A DNA stretch of 64,000 nucleotides from Atriophallophorus winterbourni (GCA_013407085.1 JACCGJ010010185.1:1-64000), one strand, 5' to 3'; shown: positions 31,303-42,413, counted from the stretch's first letter. A program made the numbers and translations. Notes: generated by a model from the sequence alone, not told the origin.

Positions 31303-33130
31303 AGTATCTCCATCAGACAATTCGGGTAGCTCACGTGCACCCTCATCATATACCTGTTTTTCGCGCTCCATGCGCCGTTTTAATTGCTGATTGATGACGT
31401 CCCATGTAACGTCATGTCTGGACAGACGGTTGGTAACAATAGGTATCCTCGTCCTTGTGCGTCTACCCATGAGTCTTTGAGCTGGGCTTAATTCTATATC
31501 GGTGGATGGAGTATTTCTGTGTTCCAAGAGCGCTAAATACGGATCTTCTTTAGCCTCCAGGCATTTTTTCATTATTTTCTTCGCTTCTTTCACTGCCGAT
31601 TCTGCTTTACCATTGGATTGGCTGTGGTAAGGGCTGGAAATTTCATGTTTAAAACGCCATTTTTCAGCGAAGTCAGCAAACTGCTTTGCCGAAAACTGAG
31701 GCCCTCCATCGGATATGACACTCTCTGGGATACCATACCTCGCAAATTGACCTTTCATTTTCACCACGATTTCTTCAGCTGATGTGGTATTCAGTTTCTC
31801 TATTTCGAAAAAGTCGCTGAAATAGTCCACCAAAAGTAAATAATCTTTTGTTGCATGTGAAAACAGGTCAGCTGCAATATGTTGCCAAGGGCGCTCTGGT
31901 ATTTTGCGACAAAACATTGGTTCTTTTATTTGGCGGTTCCCAAACTTGTTACATATTGGGCACTTAGAGACGAAATCTTTCACTTGGCAACTGACGCCTG
32001 GCCAATATACCGTATCCTTGGCTCTTCTAGTACAACCGTTGATCCCCAAAAGAGATCGATGTAACTCCTGCAACATCACCTTTCGGGCCGATCGTGGGAT
32101 AACCAGTCGCTCGCCCCGGAAGATCAACCCATCCTCAGTTGATAATTCATCTCGGATTTTGTAATAAGGTCGAATGTGTTCGTCAACCATCGCGATACTA
32201 TCTGGCCAGCCACTGATTATCTGTTCCTCGAGCTTTTTCATTTCGTCATCCTCAGCCATATTTTGTCGGATTCGTGGCAACCTGATATCGCTTTCTGCGA
32301 GCGTAAAGTCTACTTCTACAAGATCCAGGTTAGCAGCGGCTACGGATTTCAATGGAGCTCTTGATAGAGTGTCCGCAAGGACCATGGTTTTACCCGGCTT
32401 GTAAATGATTTCTAAATCGTATTTCTGCAGTAGAACTAGCATTGACTGTAGACGACGCGGTGCTTTATCGAGTGGTTTTTTAACTATTGTGGTCAGAGGC
32501 TTATGATCTGTTTGTACTATAGTCTTTCGGCCAAATGTGTAATCATTGAATTTTTCTATCGCAAATACGACTGCCAACAGTTCCTTCTCAATCTGTGCAT
32601 AGCGAGTTTCCGCATCGCTCATCGTTCGACTTCGAAAATCTATAGGTTGGTCATTTTGCATCAGTACGGCGCCGATACCGTTTTGGCTACTGTCACACTG
32701 TATCACTAATTCCAATCGGGGGTCGTAATATCGTAAAACAGGTGCATTAGATATGAGTCTTTTAATTTTTTCCCAGGCCTGTATTTGCTGTATCCCCCAG
32801 ACCCATGGTGTATCTTTATGTGTCAGCCGCCTGATCGGTTCCATTATTTGTGATAAACAAGGCAAAAAACGGCTGAGGTAGTTCACCATACTCTTGACAT
32901 CTGTAGGAGGGGGCATGTGTTTAATAGCCTCCACTTTTGCAGGGTCTGGCTTGATACCGTCACTCGATAAGACATGAGCATGAAATGTTACCTCATTTGT
33001 GCAATATACAATTTTCGCTTTCTTGAGTTTAATGCCCAGTTCGAGGCATCGTTGAAGAAGTTTGTCTAGGTTCTGATCGTGTTCTGCCTTTGTTGGTCCG
33101 AACACTAAAACATCATCCGCTATAAAAATT
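31303..33130 (-). pseudogene. Gypsy reverse transcriptase end, RNase H and integrase
   Basis: A long open frame in order: VIFIADDVLVFGPTKAEHD (catalytic DD), the thumb, RNase H with LVIQCDSSQNGIGAVLMQ, SRTMSDAETRYAQIEKELLA and TDHKPLTTIVKKPL, then integrase. The zinc part has LHRSLLGINGCTRR and CPICNKFG; where relatives have HxxH the second histidine is leucine. The catalytic core has LLLVDYFSDFFE, VISDGGPQFSAKQFADF and AESAVKEAKKIMKK, so the D-D-E residues are present. LINE-H interrupts the frame after LSDGDTI; the rest of integrase is at 29,322-29,471. The frame apparently running to 31,252 reads into the LINE tail. Confidence 0.9.
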
Positions 33131-33190
33131 ACACCTGTAAGGTTTATATGGCCTGTAGCAACCGTTTTTGAAATATATCGCTAGAAACTT

Positions 33191-33600
33191 TCAGTCAAAA
33201 TGGTAAAGGAATCCAACGAAATCTTCCAAAGGGGTTCCGAATGTCGTCAAAAAACTGGATTTATCGTTCAACCACACGTGCCAAAATGCTGAAGACAGAT
33301 CCACTTTCGTAAAATATCTTGCACCAGACAACCTCGGCAAAGTATCTTCTAACAACGGAAGTCTGAAATACTCTCGCTTGAGGGCCATGTTCAAAGCTTT
33401 CGGGTCGATACATATGCACATTTCACCTGACTTTTTTGTTACGACGGTAACCTGGCTGACCCATTCGGTAGGTTCTTCAACTCTCCTGATGACCCTAACG
33501 AGCTGTAGTCTTTTTAATTCTAACTCAAATCTGTCCTTCACTGCAAAGGGTAAACGACGTATTGGTAACGCGACTGGTGTTACATTCTGATCAATTGACA
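33191..33600 (-). pseudogene. Gypsy reverse transcriptase, N-terminal part
   Basis: Reads VTPVALPIRRLPFAVKDR, then EEPTEWVSQVTVVTKKSGEM, RLPLLEDTLPRLSGARYFTK and VDLSSAFWHVWL, the fingers and first palm motif (VDLSSAFW) of gypsy polymerases. The frame is lost after GTPLEDF, where the family has FGR; the shifted reading gives WIPLPFGLKVSSDIFQK. The second half starts at about 33,130 in another frame. Confidence 0.85.
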
Positions 33601-33631
33601 GCTTACAAAGTCGGGCAACTTCCCCAATTTA

Positions 33632-34501
33632 TCATAAATCACTTTGATACTTTAGAAAAATGTCTGTTAGGTCCGAATTAATATTGTTAATACAATTAAA
33701 GGTAATCATTCCCAGATTTTCGATCGCTTCAACTCCGAGTTGCGGTGAAAAATTTTCATCAACAACGTACATTACATGTTCTATACGCTTACCGCTAATT
33801 GGATTGCGCAGAGACGCCGTAAATTTCCCCATTGGATTGACAGTCGTGCCGTTCCACATTCGCAAAACGATTCTCGTGTCAGATAGGGGCTCATTTTGTA
33901 CGTAGGCACGCGGAATGAGACTAACGGAGGCACCTGAATCCATTTGGAAACGAACCTTCTTGCCATTTACCTCGATTTCGGAAGAACGGATGTGATTTAC
34001 TTGTTCCTCACCCTGAACGACACTGACATTCGGAAATGAGCGCTGCGTATTTGTCGTTGTCATACCAGAAGATCTACAGCAAATCGCGAAATGGTTTGCA
34101 TTACCGCATCGAGTACATGCTTTCTTCCACGCAGGACATAATTCCTTCTTAAATTCATGTTTCCTGCCGCAAAAATTGCAAATTCTTTTCGATTGGATTG
34201 TTCTCTCCGCATGAATTCTATTGATTTCTTCGCAAGAGTGAGTTCTGAGGGCTTCTGCCTTTTTCTCTGCCGCCTCCTCACTCATGCATATATTGATACA
34301 TTGCTTTAATGTAAGGTTGCTTTCCTTCAATAATCTCTTCGTGAGACTTCTGTTGTTTGCTCCGATGATCAAACGATCCTTGATTAAATTGTCTTTCATG
34401 CATTTACAGAAGTTGCATGTCTCAGCCATCAGTTTCAATGCTCGGATGTTCGATCGGCTCATCGGCATCTTGGACGCGACAATTGAATTTATATCGTTCA
34501 A
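33632..34501 (-). pseudogene. Gypsy gag C-terminus with zinc knuckles and aspartic protease
   Basis: The shifted frame continues gag (ALKLMAETCNFCKCMKDNLI, IIGANNRSLTKRLL). Two zinc knuckles follow: CNFCGRKHEFKKELC and CTRCGNANHFAIC. Then the protease starts with VRFQMDSGASVSLIP (active-site DSG) and continues through LGVEAIENLGMITFN. The first ~20 codons of this frame are out-of-frame gag and are not real. It ends with a stop after YQSDL at 33,632; the expected link to reverse transcriptase is about 30 bases further on. Confidence 0.85.
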
Positions 34502-34815
34502 ATGTATCGTTCACTTGACCGAGGCAATGTTCTTCGAGCTTAGCGATGATTGTTTCCCAGTAATCTGCGTCTTCGTTCTCATCAAATGTGAAACACTGTA
34601 TGAACTTCGTCGCCTGATCACCAAGCGCATTCCTCAGCGTCGCCATTTGATACGCTTTATCGGTATTCGTCAGATTCGCCAACGTCCGAAAATCGCTAAA
34701 CTGTTGCTTCCACAGTTTCCATCTCTCTGCCAATCCGTCATCACCTTCCATCATGAGTGCTGCCGGTGGTCGAACATTGAATCCGCTAAATCGGGCGTTG
34801 TCAGTTCTATCCGAC
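34422..34815 (-). pseudogene. Gypsy gag, capsid-like part
   Basis: The most likely start is the methionine of MSDRTDNARFSGFNVRP (about 34,815), since the earlier ATG overlaps the LTR/primer junction. The frame includes WKLWKQQFSDF, YQMATLRNALGDQATKF and YWETIIAKLEEHCLGQ, the retrotransposon gag pattern. It should continue into the zinc-knuckle part, but a frameshift just after DADEPIEH (about 34,440) throws it out of frame. The product would assemble the element's particle. Confidence 0.78.
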
Positions 34816-34832
34816 ATTTTCTCGTCGATCAT

Positions 34833-34843
34833 CCTCGTCACCA
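34833..34843 (-). promoter_or_regulatory. Candidate primer-binding site of gypsy element
   Basis: TGGTGACGAGG follows the 5' LTR end TCTACA with no gap. Position and the TGGTGAC start fit a tRNA primer site; the exact tRNA is not known. An ATG overlapping the LTR/primer junction is therefore probably not the true gag start. Confidence 0.55.
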
Positions 34844-34997
34844 TGTAGAAAAGTCAAGATCAGAGCGACAGATGTGTATTCACTACACGTCAACAAACAT
34901 ATGAATCATCATGGGAATTACAATAAAGAGATAGACACACTGACAGATACTGCATTCTGATTGGACAATGAGTATTCATGCTGACAGCCACTCCACA
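34844..34997 (-). repeat. 5' LTR of gypsy element
   Basis: 154 bp, partner of 29,093-29,246 with the same TG...CA ends. On the minus strand it is followed directly by the candidate primer site TGGTGACGAGG. Confidence 0.92.
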
Positions 34998-35002
34998 GTC
35001 AA
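34998..35002. repeat. Target-site duplication of gypsy element (right)
   Basis: GTCAA directly after the LTR ending at 34,997; partner of 29,088-29,092. Confidence 0.88.
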
Positions 35003-35039
35003 CACCCTCAACTGCTGTTTTCTCTGAAGTAAAGATTCG

Positions 35040-35640
35040 ATACAAAATGGATGGCAACTCCGATCATCTTCTATGAGTAAAGTAAAACACACGATTATGC
35101 AGTGAAATCATGACGATCACCTCACGAAATTTGTGATCAAATGTGTGCAGAGGTTGATCGGATCTGGCAAAGAGATGAGGAAGATTGAAGTCCCCGATGA
35201 GTAGTAATTGCGAGCTCCGCTTCTCTCCGGCGTAATTTAGCGCCTGTAATAACCTGTCATTTTGTGTATCATTCGAGGCTGGAGGGCGATATATGATTCC
35301 AAGAATGCAATCGTCCTGTGACACATTCGTGAGACTGCACCAGAGGGTATCTTTGAAATCAAGTCTTGGATCGCGAATTTTCATGCACTGAAGCCGTTCT
35401 TGACAGTATTAAGCCACACCACCACCTTTTCTTGGGCGATCGTTCCGTATTACCATCATGTTGGGAATTGTGAATTCAATTTCAGTCATACAGGATTAAA
35501 ACCAGGTTTCATTACCAGCAACGAGGTTTGACGTGTATCGTTTGCACAGCTCGGTCAGTTCAGTCAATTTGTTAAACAAACTTTGAGCATAAGTATAGAT
35601 GCATTTAATTGAGTATTAAGAATGTAACACCAAGTCATTA
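35040..35640 (-). pseudogene. LINE-G endonuclease
   Basis: Starts with IKCIYTYAQSLFNKLTELTE and LVAGNETWF (TETW changed to NETW), then an in-frame stop, NMMVIRNDRPRKGGGVA, and the open part 35,064-35,384 with TLWCSLTNVSQDDCILGII, YRPPASNDTQNDRLL and QLLLIGDFNLPHLFARSD. The QPTRW block is shifted. The C-terminal motif with TDH is on the other side of the gypsy element (29,030-29,090). Inactive. Confidence 0.8.
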
Positions 35641-35788
35641 TTGGTATTTATTGGTTCGACAATGTCGACGTCGGACCGAAGTCGTTTTTAGAAGCAATTT
35701 GAAGTTATTTCACTTGCGAATTTTCACAAGTCTCGGATAATTGCGTAATTGAAGTCTCCAGGTGGAAATCAACAGCGGCTTTTGAGTT

Positions 35789-36960
35789 TCACAGTCTAAC
35801 GTTCTCAGGTAACCTGTTTCTGTTCACTTTTAGTTTGTTTCGAACATCATCTGCCATCCTCATTGGAAGAAACATAACCTTAAGTTGATTTGACCCTTCC
35901 CTGTGATAGTTCGGCGAACGAGGTATTCTGTATGTGTCGACAACTACAGAGTTTTTGGAACCGAAATTTTCTGCTATAAATGACCATTGCTTAACGTCGT
36001 GCTCTTTGTTTTCGAAGCCCGTTGTGGCGCCGGAATTTTCTGGAATGACAAGCAAAATAATACTCGTTGGTGCTGTTTGATGCCGCTTATTCGGTGGTTT
36101 TATACGTTCCCACAAAGATACGGTTGGGTAAGTCACTTTGCGTTCGGAGCAAACACGAATTTAGTAGGACATTTTCCATGTCCTTTTCGTTGGCGAAAGT
36201 GATTTTTAGAAGACGTGGTTTATCTTGATTATGGGATTTCGGATGACGATTCGATTACAAATGCCGAACAAGTTTTAACGGTCATTCATTTGCCTTTCTT
36301 GAAAGAGCGTCACCTCTGATTCAGGAATATTAGTGCATATTACACTTAATTTTTTATGCGTTTTATCGAATGTTTCTGCTCCATGTGATATGAAACGTTT
36401 GGCTTTAAACTTTCTCTTTTGCTTGAGGTATAGGGCTCAGTTCTAACGCAGAACACTTATCACTTATTGCTGGATTGGGACACGTTTACTTGGAGCTCTT
36501 TGAACGTAACCTCTGAGTGTGGAATCGATAGTGCATTATTGACGTTTTTCAACAGATCCGTCGATTGATGAATTTCGGTTTGCATTTTGTTATCTTGAGC
36601 ATCATCTGAACTGAACTGAACTGAACTGAATCGCTGGGGCAATTTTATACAATAAGAGTGTTTTAAGCCTTTCCTCTATTAATTGATAATTATTTTCTAA
36701 AATTTCTAACCGAGGCTCAACCCTTGCCTAATATGCAGCGTTGTGTGGATTGTCGCTGGACTGTTTGCTTCGACATGAAGTGCATATGTAACAGACACTG
36801 GAAATCCACGTTGTTGATAATCGTTGCCACCTCCTCTGCTTCATCACAATTGACATGTATTTTGCTCAGGCAGCCGAATGATTTGACGACATGAGATCTA
36901 GCGCTTACCCCATTGATGCAAATTTGTCACACATCACATACAGCCTTCTTTGTCTGGGTT
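35789..36960 (-). pseudogene. LINE-G ORF1
   Basis: Decayed ORF1. A PHD-like finger region at about 36,740-36,960 has KSFGCLSKIHVNCDEAEEVA. A short repeat of AGTTC units at 36,606-36,630 encodes a repetitive SSVQFSS-like stretch. The RRM-like C-terminus (35,789-36,136) has SIILLVIPENSGATTGFENK, KQWSFIAENF and YRIPRSPNYHREGSNQLK. Several frame breaks. The domain order is the same as in LINE-B and LINE-D. Confidence 0.72.
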
Positions 36961-37320
36961 TTCGGGGTCAGCCTGCGTGTTTTTGTTTTAATCCAGTGAG
37001 GGGTGAATCAGTGCAGTTATTGATCGATCGATAGCTAGCGGTAGACTGATTGAGTTGGATCGGAGAGCGCTGAAGAGCCAACGAGGTAGGGTAAAACTGT
37101 TGCGATTTCACGAATTCCGATCTCGTAGATTTCAAAAGAATATCGGTCGATTTGGAGTGATTTGCTCTTCTAGATGGTATTTGAACAGAAACAGTATTCC
37201 AAAGTGTCGGATCTGTTACACGCGTTGGTAATTTGGGTTATAATAAGAAAATGTTGATTTTCAAGGATTCAACTTGAGCAAACTTGAAACTACATTAAGT
37301 CAATCAAGTAAATTGAGACG

Positions 37321-37539
37321 AGTTCAATGATATCTGAATCTGTTCATAATTGTTATCGCCACTCACGCCAGTATGCGGATCAACCGCATCTTCCCAACAT
37401 CATTATTATCATCATCATTATCTTTATTACTATCATCATCATTATCATCACCTTCATTAGGATTTATTCACGCTAAGGGATAAGATAAATTATCGGACAC
37501 ATGTTTATGTGCTGGTCGTACCCCATTCCCGCCTGATTT
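37321..37539. repeat. ATC/ATT microsatellite at inner palindrome edge
   Basis: Positions 37,391-37,458 are mostly ATC and ATT triplets. It lies between the 5' end of LINE-G and the point where palindrome similarity starts (37,540). The remaining bases are unassigned. Such a tract next to a rearrangement edge may mark the breakpoint. Confidence 0.75.
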
Positions 37540-37600
37540 TGCTCCAATTCCTTCGTAGATTTGTAAATTCAAGATGAATTTATAAGACAAGACTGAGAAA
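37540..37600 (-). pseudogene. Truncated transmembrane exon (right arm inner copy)
   Basis: The reverse complement begins with a CTCAGTCTTG acceptor region and continues through ILNLQIYEGIGAKS, then ends where the palindrome similarity ends. All of the membrane segment and tail are lost. It pairs with the intact exon at 15,461. Confidence 0.72.
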
Positions 37601-37642
37601 ATAATGTTGCCAATTATAATGTCATTCCAATTCCAATGTTAT

Positions 37643-38690
37643 TCAAAATGTGACCCAGTATGTATGTACCGACATTCATCGCCTGATGATGGCAAACGGC
37701 AAGAAACCAGATGTGATTTGTAAGTGCAGGGTGCATTAAGAAAACAGTACACTAGTTTCATGCTCCTCGCGCTGTTGACTTCGGATCAATCTTTTCTCTA
37801 ACCATGATTTCTTTTTAGCACCTTAATCAATTGATTTTTGAATCTCTCACTTTTTTCATTTAGCTAAAGTTACCACCAGGTTACTCTATTAAATTATTGC
37901 ATATGGTTGCATGTTAGACAACAGTGTCGCTCAATAAGCCAGAACCTTTTCAGTTATGAATGTTAGTTCACGTTTTAATTCAGATTGTGTAGGACATAAT
38001 GTTTACATTGTATCAAGAATGGTCGTTACAGAGTGTGAGAACCGATACCATGCGCTTAAATGATTTTATGTTCAATCAAAAATTCTTATGCCTGTATTGT
38101 GTGCAATGAAAATTCGAGTTGAATTGAACAAATCATTGTGCGATCCGTGTTGTCTTTGAAACTAAAACTTCGTCGGTAATGGTTTTAATGTTAGAATTGG
38201 AAAATGAAATAAATAGAGCCCCATCTCTGATTAATCCTGCCACTCAGCAGCTTATTGAAATCACTATGGAGTCAAATCACGTAAACAAGTGACTCAGACA
38301 TCGCAGCTTGATTTTGGTGTAACGTCAATTGACACCACTTCATATGTTGATTAATCTACGAGTGTGACCAATCTAACTATAGTTGAATGGTATTGATTGT
38401 ATAGGCTCAAATTCAACTTCAGTTGTGATTTGTTTGTTAAAGCGGCATTAGCCCTTGCAGAGATCTCTGTCTAATTCACCTTGCTCACATCATAGTTGCG
38501 AGACTTCGTGATTTCGGTTGACTCCGTGATCAAGTGTTTCATATTGTTTAATGCTATGCCATATTACATCCAGGTTTCCGAGTTCCACGTTGTGGTCGGT
38601 GTCCAAGACATTCACAGATGAATCTGAGTTTTGTTAGGGAGTGTTAAATTGTCCCATCCCGGCAGTGAGTATTATTTTTACACGAGGTCA
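37643..38690 (+). repeat. X repeat, copy X3
   Basis: Same orientation as X1, inverted to X2 and X4. On the minus strand it is the intron between the FnIII exon (38,931) and the truncated transmembrane exon (37,600). It contains the shared CATTCATCGCCTGATGATGG start near 37,672. Confidence 0.85.
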
Positions 38691-38930
38691 AACGTTTATC
38701 TTGATCATGTAAGCACATTTGCAACAGCTTGTGGACGCTGAGTTGTGTCTAGACCCAACAAAGACCTCTGCTATGCAATAGCATTTATAAATAAACAAAG
38801 TCTTTCTATTCTTGAGTTTTCCACTCAAATAGTTACTGAGGAGAACGTAAATTGTGATACACAGGCGTTTCTTTTATTATTGCAATTCTGAAAAAATCAG
38901 ACTATACGCAATTTAAGATAAAGTACTCAC

Positions 38931-39146
38931 CTTGTTTCAAATTATCCAGGGAGATACACCACGTCTTGCAAGGAATGTCATTAGCCATCTTTTCACGACT
39001 GTCACGAGGATAATACACGACGTTGTACAAGCCAGAGCATTTACCGTTTGAGGAATTTATCAATTCGTAAATGTTTTCAGGTTCGAGGCAAACCTCCACG
39101 TGGCCCAGTCTATTCAACGTCGTGTTGAACTCCACAGTTTTCGATT
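38931..39146 (-). CDS. FnIII-domain exon, open copy (right arm)
   Basis: Internal exon of 216 bp (72 codons, phase 1 on both sides) between a CTTCAG acceptor and a CAAG/GTGAGT donor. It encodes VEFNTTLNRLGHVEVCLEP, then KCSGLYNVVYYPRDS and IPCKTWCISLDNLKQ. The GLYNVVYYP and LDNLKQ parts match the C-E strand pattern of fibronectin type III domains. Four cysteines may form disulfides. The next exon, which should finish the domain and add the membrane segment, is cut off at 37,540 in this arm, so this copy cannot make the full protein. The domain call is by pattern only. Confidence 0.6.
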
Positions 39147-39844
39147 CTGAAGTTTGGTGTGATTATGTGATTTGTGGTCGGACGAGCAATGATAAAATGG
39201 AATTCAAAAATAATTTCAACATTTCAACATTTTTAGAGGAAATTTATTATTCAAACATATATTGCCATGTACTTTTCTGAACTTATTTTCTCGGCTTTGA
39301 AAATCGATACAATCAATCAAAATTAAGACTAATTATTTTATTCCATTTATTAAGTCTCCGGGAGAATTAAGTTGAAATCTACACGGCATAAATCACATTG
39401 AAATATGAATTGATTGATTCGTAAAACATTAAATCAAATTTTTGTGATTCAAAGTGCAATTCTGGTGAGTGGGACGGAATCACTTATCTGTATTTATCAA
39501 CATTATTTACGCTACAATCGTAAGACAAATGAATTAGATCTCATGAACTTCAACAGATAAAAAATAATCAATTTCAGGCTTGTTTTTCTTCAAATAATTT
39601 TGTCGATATGTTAGTTTATCATGGAAAGTAAAGGTCTCGACCTGGTCGCTTTCGGACCCAGAACATTTTTCTAAAGAATCGCGTAATCTGTTCACAAGGC
39701 ATTCCAGCCAATAGTTGCAGACACGTTGTGAGAAACCGTGTAGACAACTGTGAAGTCCACGAGTGCTTTATTCGCTTCGTTAATGCGGCGAGATAGAATC
39801 AAGCAATCTGCACTCTTAGACGAGACTTTGATTAATCAACTAAA
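39147..39844. other. Core of small palindrome with LINE-B empty site
   Basis: Noncoding sequence pairing with 8,296-8,639 and 13,554-13,924. The LINE-B pre-insertion site is at 39,517-39,520 (GCTACAATCGTAAG on the plus strand). No gene is seen beyond the splice acceptor of the FnIII exon. Confidence 0.7.
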
Positions 39845-40940
39845 GTGAAGTAAATAGTATTCACTGCCAGAAAAACGTCCACAGAAAGGGACAGCGTAAC
39901 AGTCTCTAAGTAACTCAGAATCACCTGTAAATGTGTTGAACACCGAGCACTAAGATGAACCCGGAACGTGGATGTATTATGGCATAGCATTAAACAATAT
40001 ATGGATCACTTGCTTACGTGTCAGCAGAAATCACGCAGTCTGGCAGCCTTGCGGTCAACAACGTGGATTAGGCCTAGATATATACAAAAGATAATGTCAC
40101 TCTAACAAACAAATTACAATTCAAGTTGAATTTGGGCCTATGCACTTAATACTATTTAACTTTAGTTAGATTGGCCACACTCGTAGATTAATCAACATAT
40201 GAAGTGGTGTCAATTGACGTTACACCGAAATCAAGCTGCGACGTCTCAGTCACTAGTTTACGTGATTGGAATCCACAGTGATTTCAATAAGCGCTAAGTG
40301 GCAGGATCAATCAGAGATGGGGTTCTATTTATTTTATTTTCTAATTCTAACATCAAAAACATAACTGACGAAGTTTTAGTTTCGAAGTGAAAACGGATCA
40401 CACTAATTTGTTTAATTCAACTCGAAGTTTCATTACACCATGTACAAGCATAAGAGTTTTGGATAAAACATAAAATCATTTAGGCCCATGGTAAGGTTTC
40501 TCACCCTCTATAAGTGCCTTGTGTTAACTAGAATCGTTGATCATAATCGCCCTACAGCTCTTAATGTTCCTTTACCATTTCTGTTATTCTGGATGCAATG
40601 AAAACATTATGACCTACACAATTTGAATTAAAACGCAAAATAACTTTCAGAACTGACAAGGTACTGGTTTATTCAGCGCCACTGTAAACAACCATGCAAC
40701 CGTATGCAATAATTTAATAGAGTAACCTGGTGGTAATTTTGGCTAAATGAAAAAAGTGAGCGATTTAAAAATCAACTGATTGTGGAGCTAAAAAGGAACC
40801 AAGTGAAGAGAAAAGATTGATTCGAAGTCATCTGCGCCAGGAGCCTAAAACTTAAGTACTGATCTGTTGATGCACCCGTTTGCCGTTTGCCATCATCAGA
40901 CGATGAATGTCAGCACATATATGCAAGGTAACAATTTGAA
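39845..40940 (-). repeat. X repeat, copy X4
   Basis: Inverted to X3 and paired with X1 across the large palindrome. X3, core and X4 form a 3.3-kb unit able to fold into a hairpin with ~1.05-kb stems. Its outer edge abuts LINE-A. Confidence 0.85.
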
Positions 40941-41397
40941 CTCAAGGCATACAAGCTACGTGTGTACGTGCAAATTTGTGTTCTCGTAATCTTATTGCTC
41001 GCTCTATTGACGGATCTAGACGGTTCTTATATCATTGAACTCGTCTCAACTTCCTCATTCGGAAGTCGGAGAAACGTTAATTCTTGAAAATCAAAACTTC
41101 GAGTTTCTGCCCTACATTTCATACGCGTGCAACATTGCTTCTAATCCAGATTAACGCAACAACTCGGACACCAACACGAAGATCTCGCTATATGGTATTT
41201 ACTGACAGTTATTTCAACACTGTCGGATCAAATCTCACAGAACAGTCTTTACGTGAAATTGTAGGCCATTTTACTGTCCGTCGGATTTCACTGCATCGCA
41301 TCCACTCGTTTTTGCACTCCACCGAGAGGCACCGATCGATAATCGACCGCTTCGCCCAGTGTAGTTACTCGATCTCGCGAAATTGTAACAATGACCG

Positions 41398-42410
41398 ACA
41401 ACGTGACCCTAAACGGACCTGACGACGAGGCTTGTAAAAATTGCATACGTTTGTCGAAAGCCGGTCAGTGCCAGATCGCGTCAAGTTAAATGTTACTTGT
41501 GTTCAATTGCTATTCATGCGAACTGTGAAAAGTATTCATCATCTGAGTCTGTGACTCAAATTAATAATGAAAAATTACCAGGCATCTGCTATATATGTAA
41601 TCCATGCAGATTGAAAGTAACTAGTGATTTATCAAGATCCGAAAACTCTGATTCAATTATGGAAATACGCATGTTCGCTGTAGAACCGAACATTAAACGG
41701 CTTCGAAACACGTTAGAGTCTTTTCAAAAATTCGCATGTCAGAAAGCGCTGAAACCAATCCTAAACGCAGTCCCTAACCACATTACCGCATGAGATACAG
41801 GGAAGCGCTAACTACTACGGAAACGCTGATTTTTTCCAGAAATCGACAAAGGTCCCTTTCAACAACTCGGTACGACCGATGAGCCTGCGAATCAGACCTG
41901 TAGTCAAGTGAATGAAAGTTCTGAATTATCGAAGGAGGTGCATAAGCTTAGACCGAAGAGTTTAAACACTGAAAACTCTCAAAAGACAAACATTGAAGAT
42001 CTAACGGTAATTTGTCGTAATCTCGTTGAATCATTTTCGCCATCGCTAAAGCAAGGCGGAGCAGATGATAGGTAACGATGGAATGACCTTTGCAGAAGCT
42101 TAGACATCACTGCCTCAGCTGCGTCGCTGACACGATTGTTTAGACCCCCGAACTCACCTCGTTCGAACACACCCAGGTTACTGCGTTTAGTGCTCATGTC
42201 CGTCTTAGATGTAGAAAATATGTTGCTCGCCTCATCACTCTTAATTATAAACAAATCGACTCTGCAAATATTTCCGGACGTTTCTTTGGAAGCACGGCAA
42301 ATCCGTCGTAATAATCCGGAACTAGCAAGAGAGGCTACAACTCGCAGAGCTGTTATAGTTCATGATGTACCCATTTCGAACGAAGTAGAACCCAGCAAAC
42401 GTCTGCAACA
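41398..42410 (+). pseudogene. LINE-A ORF1, right copy
   Basis: Starts at ATGACCGACAACGTG (about 41,393) with DEACKNC, then the same frameshift as the left copy before CYLCSIAIHANCEKYSSS and ICYICNPC (41,497-41,640). The middle part is broken at about 41,790. The RRM-like part (42,136-42,410) has SVLDVENMLLASSLLII, IFPDVS and AVIVHDVPISNEV. Not functional. Confidence 0.72.
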
Positions 42411-42413
42411 CGA

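Larger units (their letters stand above)
29093..34997 (-). mobile_element. Ty3/gypsy LTR retrotransposon nested in LINE-G
   Basis: Complete element with two 154-bp LTRs, a primer site, gag with zinc knuckles, protease, reverse transcriptase, RNase H, integrase and a polypurine tract, all on the minus strand and flanked by the 5-bp duplication GTCAA. It is about 5.9 kb, of which about 1.8 kb is inserted LINE-H, so the element itself is about 4.1 kb. Pol resembles the K02A2.6-like group (IADDVLVFG catalytic loop, LHRSLLGINGC in the integrase). Gag and reverse transcriptase carry frameshifts, so it is not autonomous. It splits the LINE-G endonuclease between its linker motif and SDH motif. Confidence 0.93.
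34998..37320 (-). mobile_element. LINE-G, 5' part (ORF1 and endonuclease)
   Basis: Upstream half of the LINE split by the gypsy element. The 5' edge near 37,320 shares GACGAGTTCAATGATAT with the LINE-A leader (about 7,105 and 41,030), which marks a related 5' end. ORF1 and endonuclease follow; the last endonuclease codons before the break read FTSEKTAVEGVD. Across the gypsy insertion the next residues are APLGRTDHLVL, so the domain is continuous when the insertion and one GTCAA are ignored. Confidence 0.83.

Noticed and set aside
36606..36630. AGTTC/CTGAA array as a LINE 3' tail
   Set aside because: It lies inside LINE-G ORF1 with no ACCATAAA end before it, and ORF1 sequence continues on both sides, so it is an internal simple repeat.
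37660..37710. Hammerhead-ribozyme-like CTGATGA in the X repeats and in R2 (CACCTGATGACGG)
   Set aside because: No GAAAC partner with a stable stem II could be found; TGGC...GGCA does not pair. Only the short core motif matches.
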